Assembly (NCBI GenBank): GCA_900546895.1 | Contig: UREO01000226.1 | Location: 1-5,070 of the forward strand | Reading direction: 5' to 3' | Length of the DNA stretch: 5,070 bases | Source of the DNA: an uncultured Oscillospiraceae bacterium | GTDB taxonomy: Bacteria; Bacillota; Clostridia; Oscillospirales; Acutalibacteraceae | Shown: one piece after another, positions 1 to 5,070 of the stretch | Layout of the letters: each line of letters begins with the position of its first letter | How positions within the stretch are numbered: position 1 is the first letter of the stretch | The notes under the pieces: model-generated | Databases searched by the model: none | Told to the model about the DNA's origin: nothing | What the model saw: only the letters and a program-made list of their open reading frames with translations | Position numbers and translations under genes: made by a program

Positions 1-281
1 AATACATACAGAAGTATGATAGTCACAATACACAGCAAAGAAACCGCTAAATAGAAAAGAGCAAAGCGAAAGACCAGTTTTTTATTAATTGCATTTAAAA
101 ACATTCCAAATAGGAACAGAATGATTATATGTACAATGATCGCTCTATAGGGATGGAAATAAAACACACGGTTTTGATCCATCGCTTTCAGTACGAAAAG
201 GTTGACGATGGTAAGAAGTATAAAAACAGCAGGTTCGCAAATATGCTTTACGAAAAGCTGGATGTGACACTTTTTCTTCAC
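1..281 (-). CDS. Partial integral membrane protein, unknown function (C-terminus beyond the left edge)
   Basis: I do not recognise this family. The frame opens with GTG at 281-279 and stays open for 93 codons to the window edge, so the C-terminus is missing. The N-terminus is basic (KKK at residues 2-4). Three hydrophobic segments follow, at about residues 18-34, 47-65 and 69-93, which makes it an integral membrane protein. The GTG is chosen because GGGGTGG (minus strand, 295-289) lies 7 bases upstream as a ribosome binding site, and because the next in-frame ATG (residue 34) would remove the first membrane segment. The frame stays open upstream into the preceding gene, but only TTG codons occur there. 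It starts 4 bases after that gene's stop codon, so the two are very probably co-transcribed and translationally coupled. Existence of the gene is fairly sure; function is unknown. Confidence 0.7.
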   Translation of the reverse strand, partial: MKKKCHIQLFVKHICEPAVFILLTIVNLFVLKAMDQNRVFYFHPYRAIIVHIIILFLFGMFLNAINKKLVFRFALFYLAVSLLCIVTIILLYV

Positions 282-285
282 GCGA

Positions 286-834
286 TTACCACCCCACTGT
301 TTTTCGGTCGTCCGCAGGACGGGAAGCGGGCTGATCTTTCGTTTCCTCCAACAAGGGATTCTCTCTTCTGCATTTTGCCCAAGCAAAAAATATCTGTACA
401 AAAGAAAGAAGAAAAGAAATAAAAACAGGCGACAGGAGATTCCCTTCCAGATAATTGATCTGCAGCGGCAGAAAAATCAAAATGGAAAAAGCATACATCA
501 GAAAGGTATACAGAAACACCTGATGAATCTGAATTCTGGAATAGACCATTTGATATCCTATCCAGATAAAAAAGGCAATTCCGATGAGGTAATAACCGAT
601 CTCGGCGGCCGTCGCCGTATAACCGATCGTTTTCCAAAGACTGTCCAGCTCCGGCAACTTGATGCTTTGCTTTTGGAGCGACAGCAGCGCCAAATACACC
701 TGACGGGAATAGACCCGATAGCTGAACTGGATGATATTCACACTGAACATCACGACCCCAAACAATACAAACGGCACCGGAGCGGGTGGACTATTTTCAC
801 CGGATGCATTCCTTTGTTTTAAAAGCTTCTGCAA
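286..834 (-). CDS. Four-helix integral membrane protein, unknown function (TTG start)
   Basis: This is a 182-residue hydrophobic protein with predicted membrane helices at about residues 18-38, 74-98, 105-126 and 132-153. A polar connector holding LWKTIGY (66-72) joins helices 1 and 2. The C-terminal tail is charged (about 155-182, ending in DDRKTVGW). The arrangement faintly recalls small four-helix DUF2569-like proteins, but I cannot confirm that by eye, and no catalytic motif is visible. The start is TTG at 834-832. An in-frame TAA lies eight codons upstream, no ATG or GTG falls between, and GAAAGG (849-844) sits 9 bases upstream as a ribosome binding site. The next membrane-protein gene begins 4 bases after its stop, suggesting an operon. 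Parts of this gene are richer in G+C than the cassette upstream, consistent with it being resident chromosome next to leuS. Function unknown. Confidence 0.75.
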   Translation of the reverse strand: MQKLLKQRNASGENSPPAPVPFVLFGVVMFSVNIIQFSYRVYSRQVYLALLSLQKQSIKLPELDSLWKTIGYTATAAEIGYYLIGIAFFIWIGYQMVYSRIQIHQVFLYTFLMYAFSILIFLPLQINYLEGNLLSPVFISFLLSFVQIFFAWAKCRRENPLLEETKDQPASRPADDRKTVGW

Positions 835-843
835 CGCTATCGA

Positions 844-849
844 CCTTTC
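844..849 (-). promoter_or_regulatory. Ribosome binding site fixing the TTG start at 834
   Basis: GAAAGG on the minus strand ends 9 bases before the TTG at 834. It is the only purine-rich motif between the in-frame upstream TAA and the coding region, so it supports TTG as the initiator. Confidence 0.55.
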
Positions 850-938
850 TTTTGCTTAATCCGGTATTGCCAACACAATGTGTATGATTTGCCCACACAT
901 TTCATGCCGATCGGCTATCCCTCTGAAAATCCGACATA

Positions 939-976
939 AGGAACGCAATGAATCAGGAAAGTCCGTTTGCGTTCCT
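939..976. repeat. 10-bp perfect inverted repeat with 18-base spacer
   Basis: AGGAACGCAA at 939-948 is the exact reverse complement of TTGCGTTCCT at 967-976. The arms are perfect, with an 18-base loop. No T-run follows on either strand, so it does not look like an intrinsic terminator. It lies about 105 bases upstream of the TTG-start membrane-protein gene and could be a leader-RNA hairpin or a two-site operator. Its role is not established. Confidence 0.45.
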
Positions 977-1112
977 ATAGATATAACGATTCAAACCGCG
1001 TTTTGTTACAGTTTTTCCCAAACTTTTTAAAATTTGTGATGTTGTATAAATCGTTTCTTGGTTTTTTATACAGTATGCCATTTCTGTTCCAGAACAAATA
1101 GTAAGACAAACA

Positions 1113-1147
1113 AATAAACGGCACCGGTAAAACCGGTGCCGTTTATT
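1113..1147 (-). terminator. Intrinsic terminator after the lipoprotein gene (second copy of the leuS terminator)
   Basis: A perfect 16-bp stem (1113-1128 pairing with 1132-1147) encloses a 3-base loop and is GC-rich at its apex (CGGCACCGGT). On the minus strand the stem is followed by the T-rich run TTTGTTTG. It lies 61 bases beyond the lipoprotein stop and should end the protease-lipoprotein transcript. Because the stem is symmetric and flanked by T-rich sequence on both sides, it might also act on plus-strand transcripts. Its sequence nearly duplicates the hairpin after leuS at 3448-3482. Confidence 0.85.
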
Positions 1148-1156
1148 GATTTTAAT
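1113..1156. repeat. Direct repeat copy A (leuS terminator region)
   Basis: This 44-base block matches 3448-3491 in the same orientation with a single difference (A at 1123, G at 3458). The 33 bases 1124-1156 are identical to 3459-3491. Similarity continues with more mismatches through 1190, covering the last codons of leuS. The two copies lie 2335 bases apart and bracket the AT-rich two-gene cassette, so they are candidate attachment-site or duplication boundaries. Confidence 0.85.
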
Positions 1157-1160
1157 GAAA

Positions 1161-1190
1161 TTATTTCGCTACAATATTGACCAGTTTGCC
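1161..1190 (-). pseudogene. Relic of a leuS 3' end
   Basis: Reading the minus strand from 1190 to 1161 gives GGC AAA CTG GTC AAT ATT GTA GCG AAA TAA, that is GKLVNIVAK-stop. The intact leuS in this window ends GKLINIVVK-stop at 3521-3495, again followed by almost the same spacer and hairpin. The 27 coding bases agree at 21 positions. The codon just before GGC is TGA and resemblance stops there, so only the tail of the gene is present. The stop-to-hairpin distance differs by one base between copies. The divergence suggests it comes from a different leuS allele or has drifted since duplication. It is too short to make a product. Confidence 0.75.
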
Positions 1191-1208
1191 TCAGCGCTAA
1201 TAACAAAT

Positions 1209-1844
1209 CTATTTCATATATTTTTGTGCAACTTGCTGAAAAACCGTCCTGTAAATAGATATATCATCCTCTCCCAAATTAAACTCTTCATTTTTCATGG
1301 ATTGAATGGATGCTAAACTTATTTTTTTATTTTTGTTTAGGACGGGATATCGACCTTGTTCCAATAAAACCGGTTCGTATATACCAGACCACCATCCATC
1401 TTTAGAAGGTGGATTCCATAAAAAAAACAGATATTCTTTATTGACTTCCGACGGCCTGTAGTTTCCAAAGCAATATAATTTTTCCTCTCCATCATAAACT
1501 TGGGTATAATAAGCTTCACCAAGCTGAATGATGTCTCCTTTGGAAAATTCCCCTTTATAAGCTTGCGTTACCTCTAAGGAAGATAAAGTAATACCATAGA
1601 GAAATTTATCTCCAGTTAAACAGTCTTTTTGCTTTGCATCTTCATGAAGAAACCCGCGAATAATAATGGAACTTCTGTCTTCCAATTCCTGCAAATTTTT
1701 GGCAATAACATCTCTGTCCCCTTCAACTTGAACAACAGGAAGCTGTTTCTTCACATTGGACGACGGATTTACGGCTGGGCTTTGAGCGCAGGCAGTCAGA
1801 ATAATAAACAGAGACAACAAAAAATATAACAACTTTCTTTTCAT
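1209..1844 (-). CDS. Secreted lipoprotein with NTR/OB-fold-like pattern, partner of the metalloprotease
   Basis: This 211-residue protein begins with a lipoprotein signal peptide: basic MKRK, a hydrophobic core (about 5-17) and the lipobox LTAC with the lipid-anchored cysteine at residue 19. It should sit on the outer face of the membrane. The start is ATG at 1844, 9 bases after a strong AGGAGG; an in-frame TTG at 1862 lies upstream of that site and overlaps the previous stop, so it is rejected. The body shows SSIIIRG (58-64), VTQAYKGEFSKGDII (92-106) and KEYLFFLW (136-143). That succession recalls Firmicutes extracellular domains with an NTR (TIMP-like) OB fold, an assignment made by eye. 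Cysteines 75 and 125 could pair. It lies 14 bases after the metalloprotease gene in the same operon, so a role binding, inhibiting or holding that protease is plausible but unproven. Coding of an exported lipoprotein is secure; the fold and job are tentative. Confidence 0.88.
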   Translation of the reverse strand: MKRKLLYFLLSLFIILTACAQSPAVNPSSNVKKQLPVVQVEGDRDVIAKNLQELEDRSSIIIRGFLHEDAKQKDCLTGDKFLYGITLSSLEVTQAYKGEFSKGDIIQLGEAYYTQVYDGEEKLYCFGNYRPSEVNKEYLFFLWNPPSKDGWWSGIYEPVLLEQGRYPVLNKNKKISLASIQSMKNEEFNLGEDDISIYRTVFQQVAQKYMK

Positions 1845-1853
1845 TGCATTAAG

Positions 1854-1859
1854 CCTCCT
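1854..1859 (-). promoter_or_regulatory. Strong ribosome binding site of the lipoprotein gene
   Basis: AGGAGG overlaps the stop codon of the metalloprotease gene (TGA at 1861-1859, within TTGAGGAGG) and lies 9 bases before ATG 1844. It decides the lipoprotein start and implies translational coupling of the two genes. Confidence 0.9.
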
Positions 1860-3316
1860 CAATACTGCTTATTCAAGTTGTATCGATCATGTGGCTGTAT
1901 GGTATACGCTACCAAAGTATCGGCAGTTTGTCGCATTAATGCTACATCTCCGCATTGTGGATGTGCCAAGCCTAAAACGTGCCCTATTTCATGAGCCACG
2001 GTTTTCTTCTGCTGAGCTGAAGTCAGAGATTCTAATTCACTTTCGCTCAGTAATATTTCACCTCTAACATAGTTGCTATCATCAGTCATGACATCATCCT
2101 CTGGAATATGTATGGCTCCGCCATTTCCTGCTTTAAATAATGTTGTTTTTCCTATATAGCCACCAGGTATACTTTCCTTTGCATAAATATGGATTGGCAT
2201 TGCGGTCTGATCAACAGTATCCGGATCAGAAATTGAATCATATCGTATTGTATTAAAATGTACACTTGAATTGATGCCATTCCAATATCTAATAGCAGAA
2301 GATGTCTGCTCAGTAGAAATTATTTGGGTATTGTTTGTCATCATTTCTATAGCAGATGAATGGACTTCCACATCAAAATCGCTGGCATCTTCCCATTTTC
2401 CCACAAATAACTCCGTGTCATAACTTACAACAAGTGTTAAATATTTAGAATTATTATATGGGTTAAGATCATTGATCGTGTTGTTTGGATCAATTTTCAA
2501 CGCAAATTCATAGTTTCCTGCTTTATGGATTGTTACATTAATGCTCCCTGTTAAAACTTTATGGGCCGGTACATTCACGTTACCTTGGGCTATTGCCGAA
2601 CCATTCGCTTCAATTACATAAAGAACATTCGAAGCACTTAATGTTCCACTGTTAGAAAATTTAAAAATAATCTTTTTGCTCTGATTGGATTCAAATTCTG
2701 TTTCTCCATCACTAGTATAAAGTGCATCTGCTGACAATGCTATACAGTCGGCCCACTTAAAATATCCTTCAGCAGAATTATTACTATAATTAGATTCTGT
2801 AATGGTCTTTGATTCATTGACCACAATCTTCAAACCGTGTGAACCGCCAACATTACACTCCATAAAGAAACTAAGGACTGCTTCTTCACCCGCATTTAAA
2901 GTTCCCTCAGCTTCAATAGAATTTTCGATATTACCATCTACGTATAATGTAAATATGAGATTGGTTGCAGGACCATTTCCTATGTTTAATACTTTTGATT
3001 GAAATTTGACGGGTATTGCATTTGGAAAAGGTTGTGATGTTGGGGACGTTATGATTGACATAGATAAATCAGGTAATCCAGCAGCGGTCCGTAATGACAT
3101 ATTGCTATCCTTAGGACTATCTTCCTTACCATCGGAAATACCATCTAAGACAAAATTATCGGCAATTATATTAGAATCTTTAATATTTTGCTCTAGTTCA
3201 TTATTTATTTCTATAGCATCAGAAATCTGGCAATCACTTATTGTAAATATTTCATCTGAAGCCGAATCTCCTAAAGATTCCTTTGCAAAAGCTTGTCCTG
3301 ATGTTCCAAATAACAT
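1859..3316 (-). CDS. Secreted metzincin (matrixin-like) zinc metalloprotease with CARDB domains
   Basis: The protein has 485 residues from ATG 3316. Residues 1-12 end in GQAFAKE, like the tail of a signal peptide with cleavage after AFA. Residues 13-80 are polar and acidic, possibly a propeptide. Two CARDB-like Ig-type domains follow at about 82-190 and 193-298, each ending in an asparagine-rich turn (NYSNNS, NPYNNS). The catalytic domain runs from about 300 to 485. AIRYWNG (341-347) fits the start of a matrixin fold. HEIGHVLGLAH (442-452) is the metzincin HExxHxxGxxH site, giving three zinc ligands and the catalytic Glu443, and Met461 in DVALM fits the Met-turn. It probably cleaves extracellular proteins; the substrate is unknown. 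The start is doubtful: an 11-residue leader is too short for Sec export, no ribosome binding site precedes ATG 3316, and the frame stays open upstream through FLILVKLNH. The gene is AT-rich compared with leuS and has its own promoter. The lipoprotein gene follows after 14 bases. Confidence 0.92.
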   Translation of the reverse strand: MLFGTSGQAFAKESLGDSASDEIFTISDCQISDAIEINNELEQNIKDSNIIADNFVLDGISDGKEDSPKDSNMSLRTAAGLPDLSMSIITSPTSQPFPNAIPVKFQSKVLNIGNGPATNLIFTLYVDGNIENSIEAEGTLNAGEEAVLSFFMECNVGGSHGLKIVVNESKTITESNYSNNSAEGYFKWADCIALSADALYTSDGETEFESNQSKKIIFKFSNSGTLSASNVLYVIEANGSAIAQGNVNVPAHKVLTGSINVTIHKAGNYEFALKIDPNNTINDLNPYNNSKYLTLVVSYDTELFVGKWEDASDFDVEVHSSAIEMMTNNTQIISTEQTSSAIRYWNGINSSVHFNTIRYDSISDPDTVDQTAMPIHIYAKESIPGGYIGKTTLFKAGNGGAIHIPEDDVMTDDSNYVRGEILLSESELESLTSAQQKKTVAHEIGHVLGLAHPQCGDVALMRQTADTLVAYTIQPHDRYNLNKQY

Positions 3317-3348
3317 GTGATTAAGCTTAACTAATATGAGGAATTTTT

Positions 3349-3356
3349 CACCCCTT
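3349..3356 (-). promoter_or_regulatory. Ribosome-binding-site-like AAGGGGTG upstream of the metalloprotease
   Basis: AAGGGGTG on the minus strand is close to the anti-Shine-Dalgarno complement but lies 32 bases before ATG 3316, too far to serve it. At normal spacing (11 bases) the in-frame codon is ATA at 3337-3335. The GTG contained in the motif opens a frame that stops after six codons (VKNSSY). The mismatch between this site and any usable start codon bears on where, or whether, the protease is initiated. Confidence 0.5.
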
Positions 3357-3386
3357 TATCACTTCAATGGACTCATCTCCATTTAA

Positions 3387-3415
3387 AGAATAATTCTATC
3401 TTTGATATATGTCAA
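3387..3415 (-). promoter_or_regulatory. Sigma-A-type promoter of the metalloprotease-lipoprotein operon
   Basis: On the minus strand a perfect -35 TTGACA (3415-3410) is separated by 17 bp from a -10 TATTCT (3392-3387). Transcription should start near 3380, leaving a leader of about 65 bases before ATG 3316. It lies immediately downstream of the leuS terminator, so the operon is an independent transcription unit. No operator is evident. Confidence 0.8.
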
Positions 3416-3442
3416 TATTTATTTCTAATTTATAATTATTTG

Positions 3443-3487
3443 AAATCAATAAACGGCGCCGGTAAAACCGGTGCCGTTTATTGATTT
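3443..3487 (-). terminator. Intrinsic terminator of leuS
   Basis: The core stem pairs 3448-3463 with 3467-3482 around a 3-base loop, and five further A-T or C-G pairs extend it to 3443/3487, giving 21 bp. There is one internal mismatch, from G at 3458 where copy A has A. The minus-strand sequence after the core stem is T-rich (TTTATTGATTTCAAATAATT). It begins 8 bases after the leuS stop. Confidence 0.85.
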
Positions 3488-3491
3488 TAAT
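3448..3491. repeat. Direct repeat copy B (leuS terminator region)
   Basis: This is the partner of 1113-1156: 43 of 44 bases are identical in the same orientation, with 3459-3491 matching perfectly. Weaker similarity continues into the leuS coding end up to about 3524. It marks the upstream boundary of the AT-rich cassette. Confidence 0.85.
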
Positions 3492-3494
3492 TTA

Positions 3495-5021
3495 TTATTT
3501 TACGACGATATTGATCAGCTTGCCGGGGACATAAATCTCCTTGACAACGGTTTTCCCGCCGAGTTCGGCGGCAATCTTTTCGTCGGCCTTGGCTGCCGCA
3601 ATCGCCGCATCCTTGGCAATATCCGCCGCGACGCTCAGGTGCGCGCGCACTTTGCCGTTGACCTGGACAACAATTTCGATGGTGTCCTCGGTGCATTTTG
3701 CCTCGTCGTATTCCGGCCACGCCTGCTGGCAGGCCATCGCGCCGTCGAACTTCATCAGCGCCCACATTTCTTCCGTTACATGGGGTGCAAACGGATTGAG
3801 CAGAACAGTGAAAACTTTGAGCTCGTCCCTGGTAATGGAGCCCGCGTCGGCAATATCGTTCATCAGCGCCATCAGCGTGGCAATGGCGGTGTTGAATTTG
3901 AGCGCCTCAATATCCTCGCCGACCTTTTTGATTGCCTTATTAAAGGAAATCTCAAGGCTCTTTCTGACGCCCTTTTCTTCACAGAGAATATTCCGAAGGT
4001 TCCAGTAGCGCTCCACAAAGCGGCGGCAGCCCTTGATACCCGCGGAGCTCCACGGGGCGGCTTTTTCAAAATCGCCGATAAACATCTCGTAAAGGCGCAT
4101 GGTATCCGCACCGTACTCGCTGACGATTTCGTCGGGGTTGACGACGTTGCCGCGGGATTTGCTCATCTTTTCGCCGTTTTCGCCCAGGATCATACCGTGG
4201 CTGGTGCGCTTTGCGTACGGCTCCGGCGTAGGCACCACATGGATGTCGTAAAGGAATTTATGCCAGAAGCGGCTGTAGAGCAGATGGAGCGTCGTATGCT
4301 CCATCCCGCCGTTGTACCAGTCAACCGGCATCCAGTATTTCAGGGCTTCCTCGCTGGCAAGCGCGCTGTCGTTGTGAGGATCGATGTAACGCAGGAAGTA
4401 CCATGAGGAACCGGCCCACTGCGGCATGGTGTCCGTTTCGCGCTTCGCTTCGCCGCCGCAGTGCGGACAGGTAGTCGTTACCCAGTCCGTCATGTGCGCC
4501 AGCGGGGATTCGCCGGTGTCGGTCGGCTCGTAGGATTTGACATCCGGCAGCCGCAGCGGAAGCTCGCTTTCCGGCAGCGGAACATAGCCGCATTTCTCGC
4601 AGTAAACGACCGGGATGGGTTCGCCCCAATAGCGCTGACGGGAAAATACCCAGTCGCGCAGCTTAAAGTTCACTTTGGAGTGCCCCAGTCCCTTCTCCGT
4701 TAAGTAATCGGTGATCTTTTTCTTGGCTTCGTCCACGGTCAGGCCGTCGAGAATCCCGGAATTCACCATAATGCCGGTCGCGCAGTCGGTAAAGGCTTCG
4801 TTTTCCACGTCGCCGCCTTTGACCACTTCAATAATCGGCAGATCGAATTTCTTCGCAAACTCCCAGTCGCGGGTATCGTGCGCCGGAACGGCCATGATGG
4901 CGCCCGTGCCGTAGGAAACGAGCACGTAATCGGAAATGAAAATCGGAATCTCTTTTCCGGTAACGGGATTGACGGCCGCTACGCCATCAAGGCGGACGCC
5001 GGTTTTATCCTTGGCGACCTC
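3495..5021 (-). CDS. leuS: Leucyl-tRNA synthetase, C-terminal 508 residues (5' end missing)
   Basis: LeuRS charges tRNA-Leu with leucine in the cytoplasm and is a class I synthetase with an editing domain. Counting from the first genuine residue (Glu, codon 5021-5019), the fragment shows the end of the editing domain with GTGAIMAVPAHDTRD (38-52), which includes the conserved editing Asp. The catalytic-core return LRDWVFSRQRYWGEPIP (121-137) follows. Paired cysteines CEKC (141-144) and CPHC (185-188) suggest a zinc-binding insert. The ATP-binding loop KMSKS is at 285-289. The helical anticodon-binding domain comes next (about 330-440), then the C-terminal domain with VQVNGKVRA (452-460), ending GKLINIVVK. 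Bacterial LeuRS has roughly 800-860 residues, so about 300 N-terminal residues, including the HIGH motif, are missing. The loss comes from the contig end, not mutation. An apparent start with residues MYKRQ is translated adapter. The gene is clearly G+C-richer than the cassette downstream of it. Confidence 0.98.
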   Translation of the reverse strand, partial: EVAKDKTGVRLDGVAAVNPVTGKEIPIFISDYVLVSYGTGAIMAVPAHDTRDWEFAKKFDLPIIEVVKGGDVENEAFTDCATGIMVNSGILDGLTVDEAKKKITDYLTEKGLGHSKVNFKLRDWVFSRQRYWGEPIPVVYCEKCGYVPLPESELPLRLPDVKSYEPTDTGESPLAHMTDWVTTTCPHCGGEAKRETDTMPQWAGSSWYFLRYIDPHNDSALASEEALKYWMPVDWYNGGMEHTTLHLLYSRFWHKFLYDIHVVPTPEPYAKRTSHGMILGENGEKMSKSRGNVVNPDEIVSEYGADTMRLYEMFIGDFEKAAPWSSAGIKGCRRFVERYWNLRNILCEEKGVRKSLEISFNKAIKKVGEDIEALKFNTAIATLMALMNDIADAGSITRDELKVFTVLLNPFAPHVTEEMWALMKFDGAMACQQAWPEYDEAKCTEDTIEIVVQVNGKVRAHLSVAADIAKDAAIAAAKADEKIAAELGGKTVVKEIYVPGKLINIVVK

Positions 5022-5070
5022 CTGTCTCTTATACACATCTGACGCTGCCGACGAATTAGACGGTGTAGAT
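5022..5070. other. Untrimmed Illumina Nextera adapter plus index (sequencing artefact)
   Basis: Positions 5022-5040 are CTGTCTCTTATACACATCT, the Tn5 mosaic end used in Nextera libraries, and 5041-5054 (GACGCTGCCGACGA) complete the reverse complement of the read-1 adapter. Positions 5055-5062 (ATTAGACG) have the length and place of an i5 index (reverse complement CGTCTAAT), and 5063-5070 (GTGTAGAT) begin the flow-cell primer. None of this is genomic. Confidence 0.98.

Larger units (their letters stand above)
835..1112. other. Non-coding stretch between the leuS-end relic and the membrane-protein genes
   Basis: No supported gene lies here. It contains the ribosome binding site for the TTG-start gene, a 10-bp inverted repeat (939-948 / 967-976) and AT-rich sequence from about 1010 to 1112. 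The minus-strand promoter of the membrane-protein pair should be here. I see only weak candidates (for example TATATC near 985-980 without a good -35 partner), so none is annotated. Confidence 0.5.

Noticed and set aside
129..422. Plus-strand open frame of 97 codons
   Set aside because: It crosses the boundary between two minus-strand membrane-protein genes, and its product has no domain-like pattern.
523..822. Plus-strand open frame of 99 codons
   Set aside because: It is a shadow of the four-helix membrane-protein gene on the minus strand, with no hydrophobic or motif structure of its own.
949..981. Ten-codon plus-strand frame (MNQESPFAFL) around the inverted repeat
   Set aside because: It is very short and there is no good ribosome binding site or promoter; it is explained by the inverted repeat sequence.
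1085..1096. Small palindrome TGTTC-CA-GAACA as a LexA-like operator
   Set aside because: The Gram-positive LexA site is GAAC-N4-GTTC, with the half-sites in the opposite order. Five-base arms are expected by chance.
1113..1147. Hairpin copies as ends of an insertion sequence
   Set aside because: The copies are direct repeats carrying leuS coding sequence, no transposase lies between them, and each works naturally as an intrinsic terminator.
1845..1862. TTG at 1862 as start of the lipoprotein gene (six extra residues)
   Set aside because: It overlaps the protease stop and lies upstream of the AGGAGG that serves ATG 1844. The ATG form begins with a normal lipoprotein signal peptide.
3359..3382. 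Seven-codon open frame (MEMSPLK) in the protease leader
   Set aside because: Its first ATG is at or before the expected transcription start and has no ribosome binding site, so a regulatory leader peptide cannot be supported.
3471..4406. Long open frame (311 codons) on the plus strand
   Set aside because: It is antisense to leuS, whose motifs (GTGAIMAVPAHD, KMSKS, CEKC/CPHC) are unmistakable. The G+C-rich codons of leuS keep the opposite strand open by chance.
5022..5036. Apparent GTG start of leuS giving residues MYKRQ
   Set aside because: These codons are Nextera adapter; the true gene continues beyond the contig end.

Overview
The window looks like the end of a contig from a Gram-positive, Clostridia-type bacterium, perhaps of the Oscillospiraceae kind. 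This is inferred from the bacterial leucyl-tRNA synthetase, sigma-A-like promoter, AGGAGG-type ribosome binding sites, a lipobox lipoprotein and intrinsic terminators. All supported genes lie on the minus strand, so transcription runs from high to low coordinates.

Layout, in the direction of transcription. Positions 5070-5022 are not genomic: they match the Illumina Nextera read-1 transposase adapter followed by an 8-base index and the start of the flow-cell primer. Positions 5021-3495 encode the C-terminal 508 residues of leucyl-tRNA synthetase (leuS), cut off by the contig end, followed by a strong terminator hairpin (3443-3487). An AT-rich block of about 2.3 kb comes next. It holds a near-consensus promoter (TTGACA, 17 bp, TATTCT), a secreted metzincin-type metalloprotease with two CARDB-like domains and an HEIGHVLGLAH zinc site, and, 14 bases further on, a lipoprotein with an NTR/OB-fold-like pattern. 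The two form one operon. It ends at a second copy of the leuS terminator hairpin (1113-1147).

The second hairpin copy is preceded by a small relic of a leuS 3' end. Positions 1190-1161 read GKLVNIVAK-stop, against GKLINIVVK-stop at the real leuS terminus. The protease-lipoprotein block is therefore bracketed by a direct repeat of the leuS tail plus terminator (43 of 44 bases identical over the hairpin part, 33 of them consecutive). The simplest reading is that the two-gene cassette entered at the 3' end of leuS and displaced or duplicated the gene's tail. No recombinase gene is visible in the window.

Beyond the relic (1112-1) lie a 278-base non-coding stretch with a 10-bp inverted repeat, then two tightly packed genes for small membrane proteins of unknown function. 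The first starts with TTG, the second with GTG, and the second runs off the left edge. They probably represent the original downstream neighbourhood of leuS.
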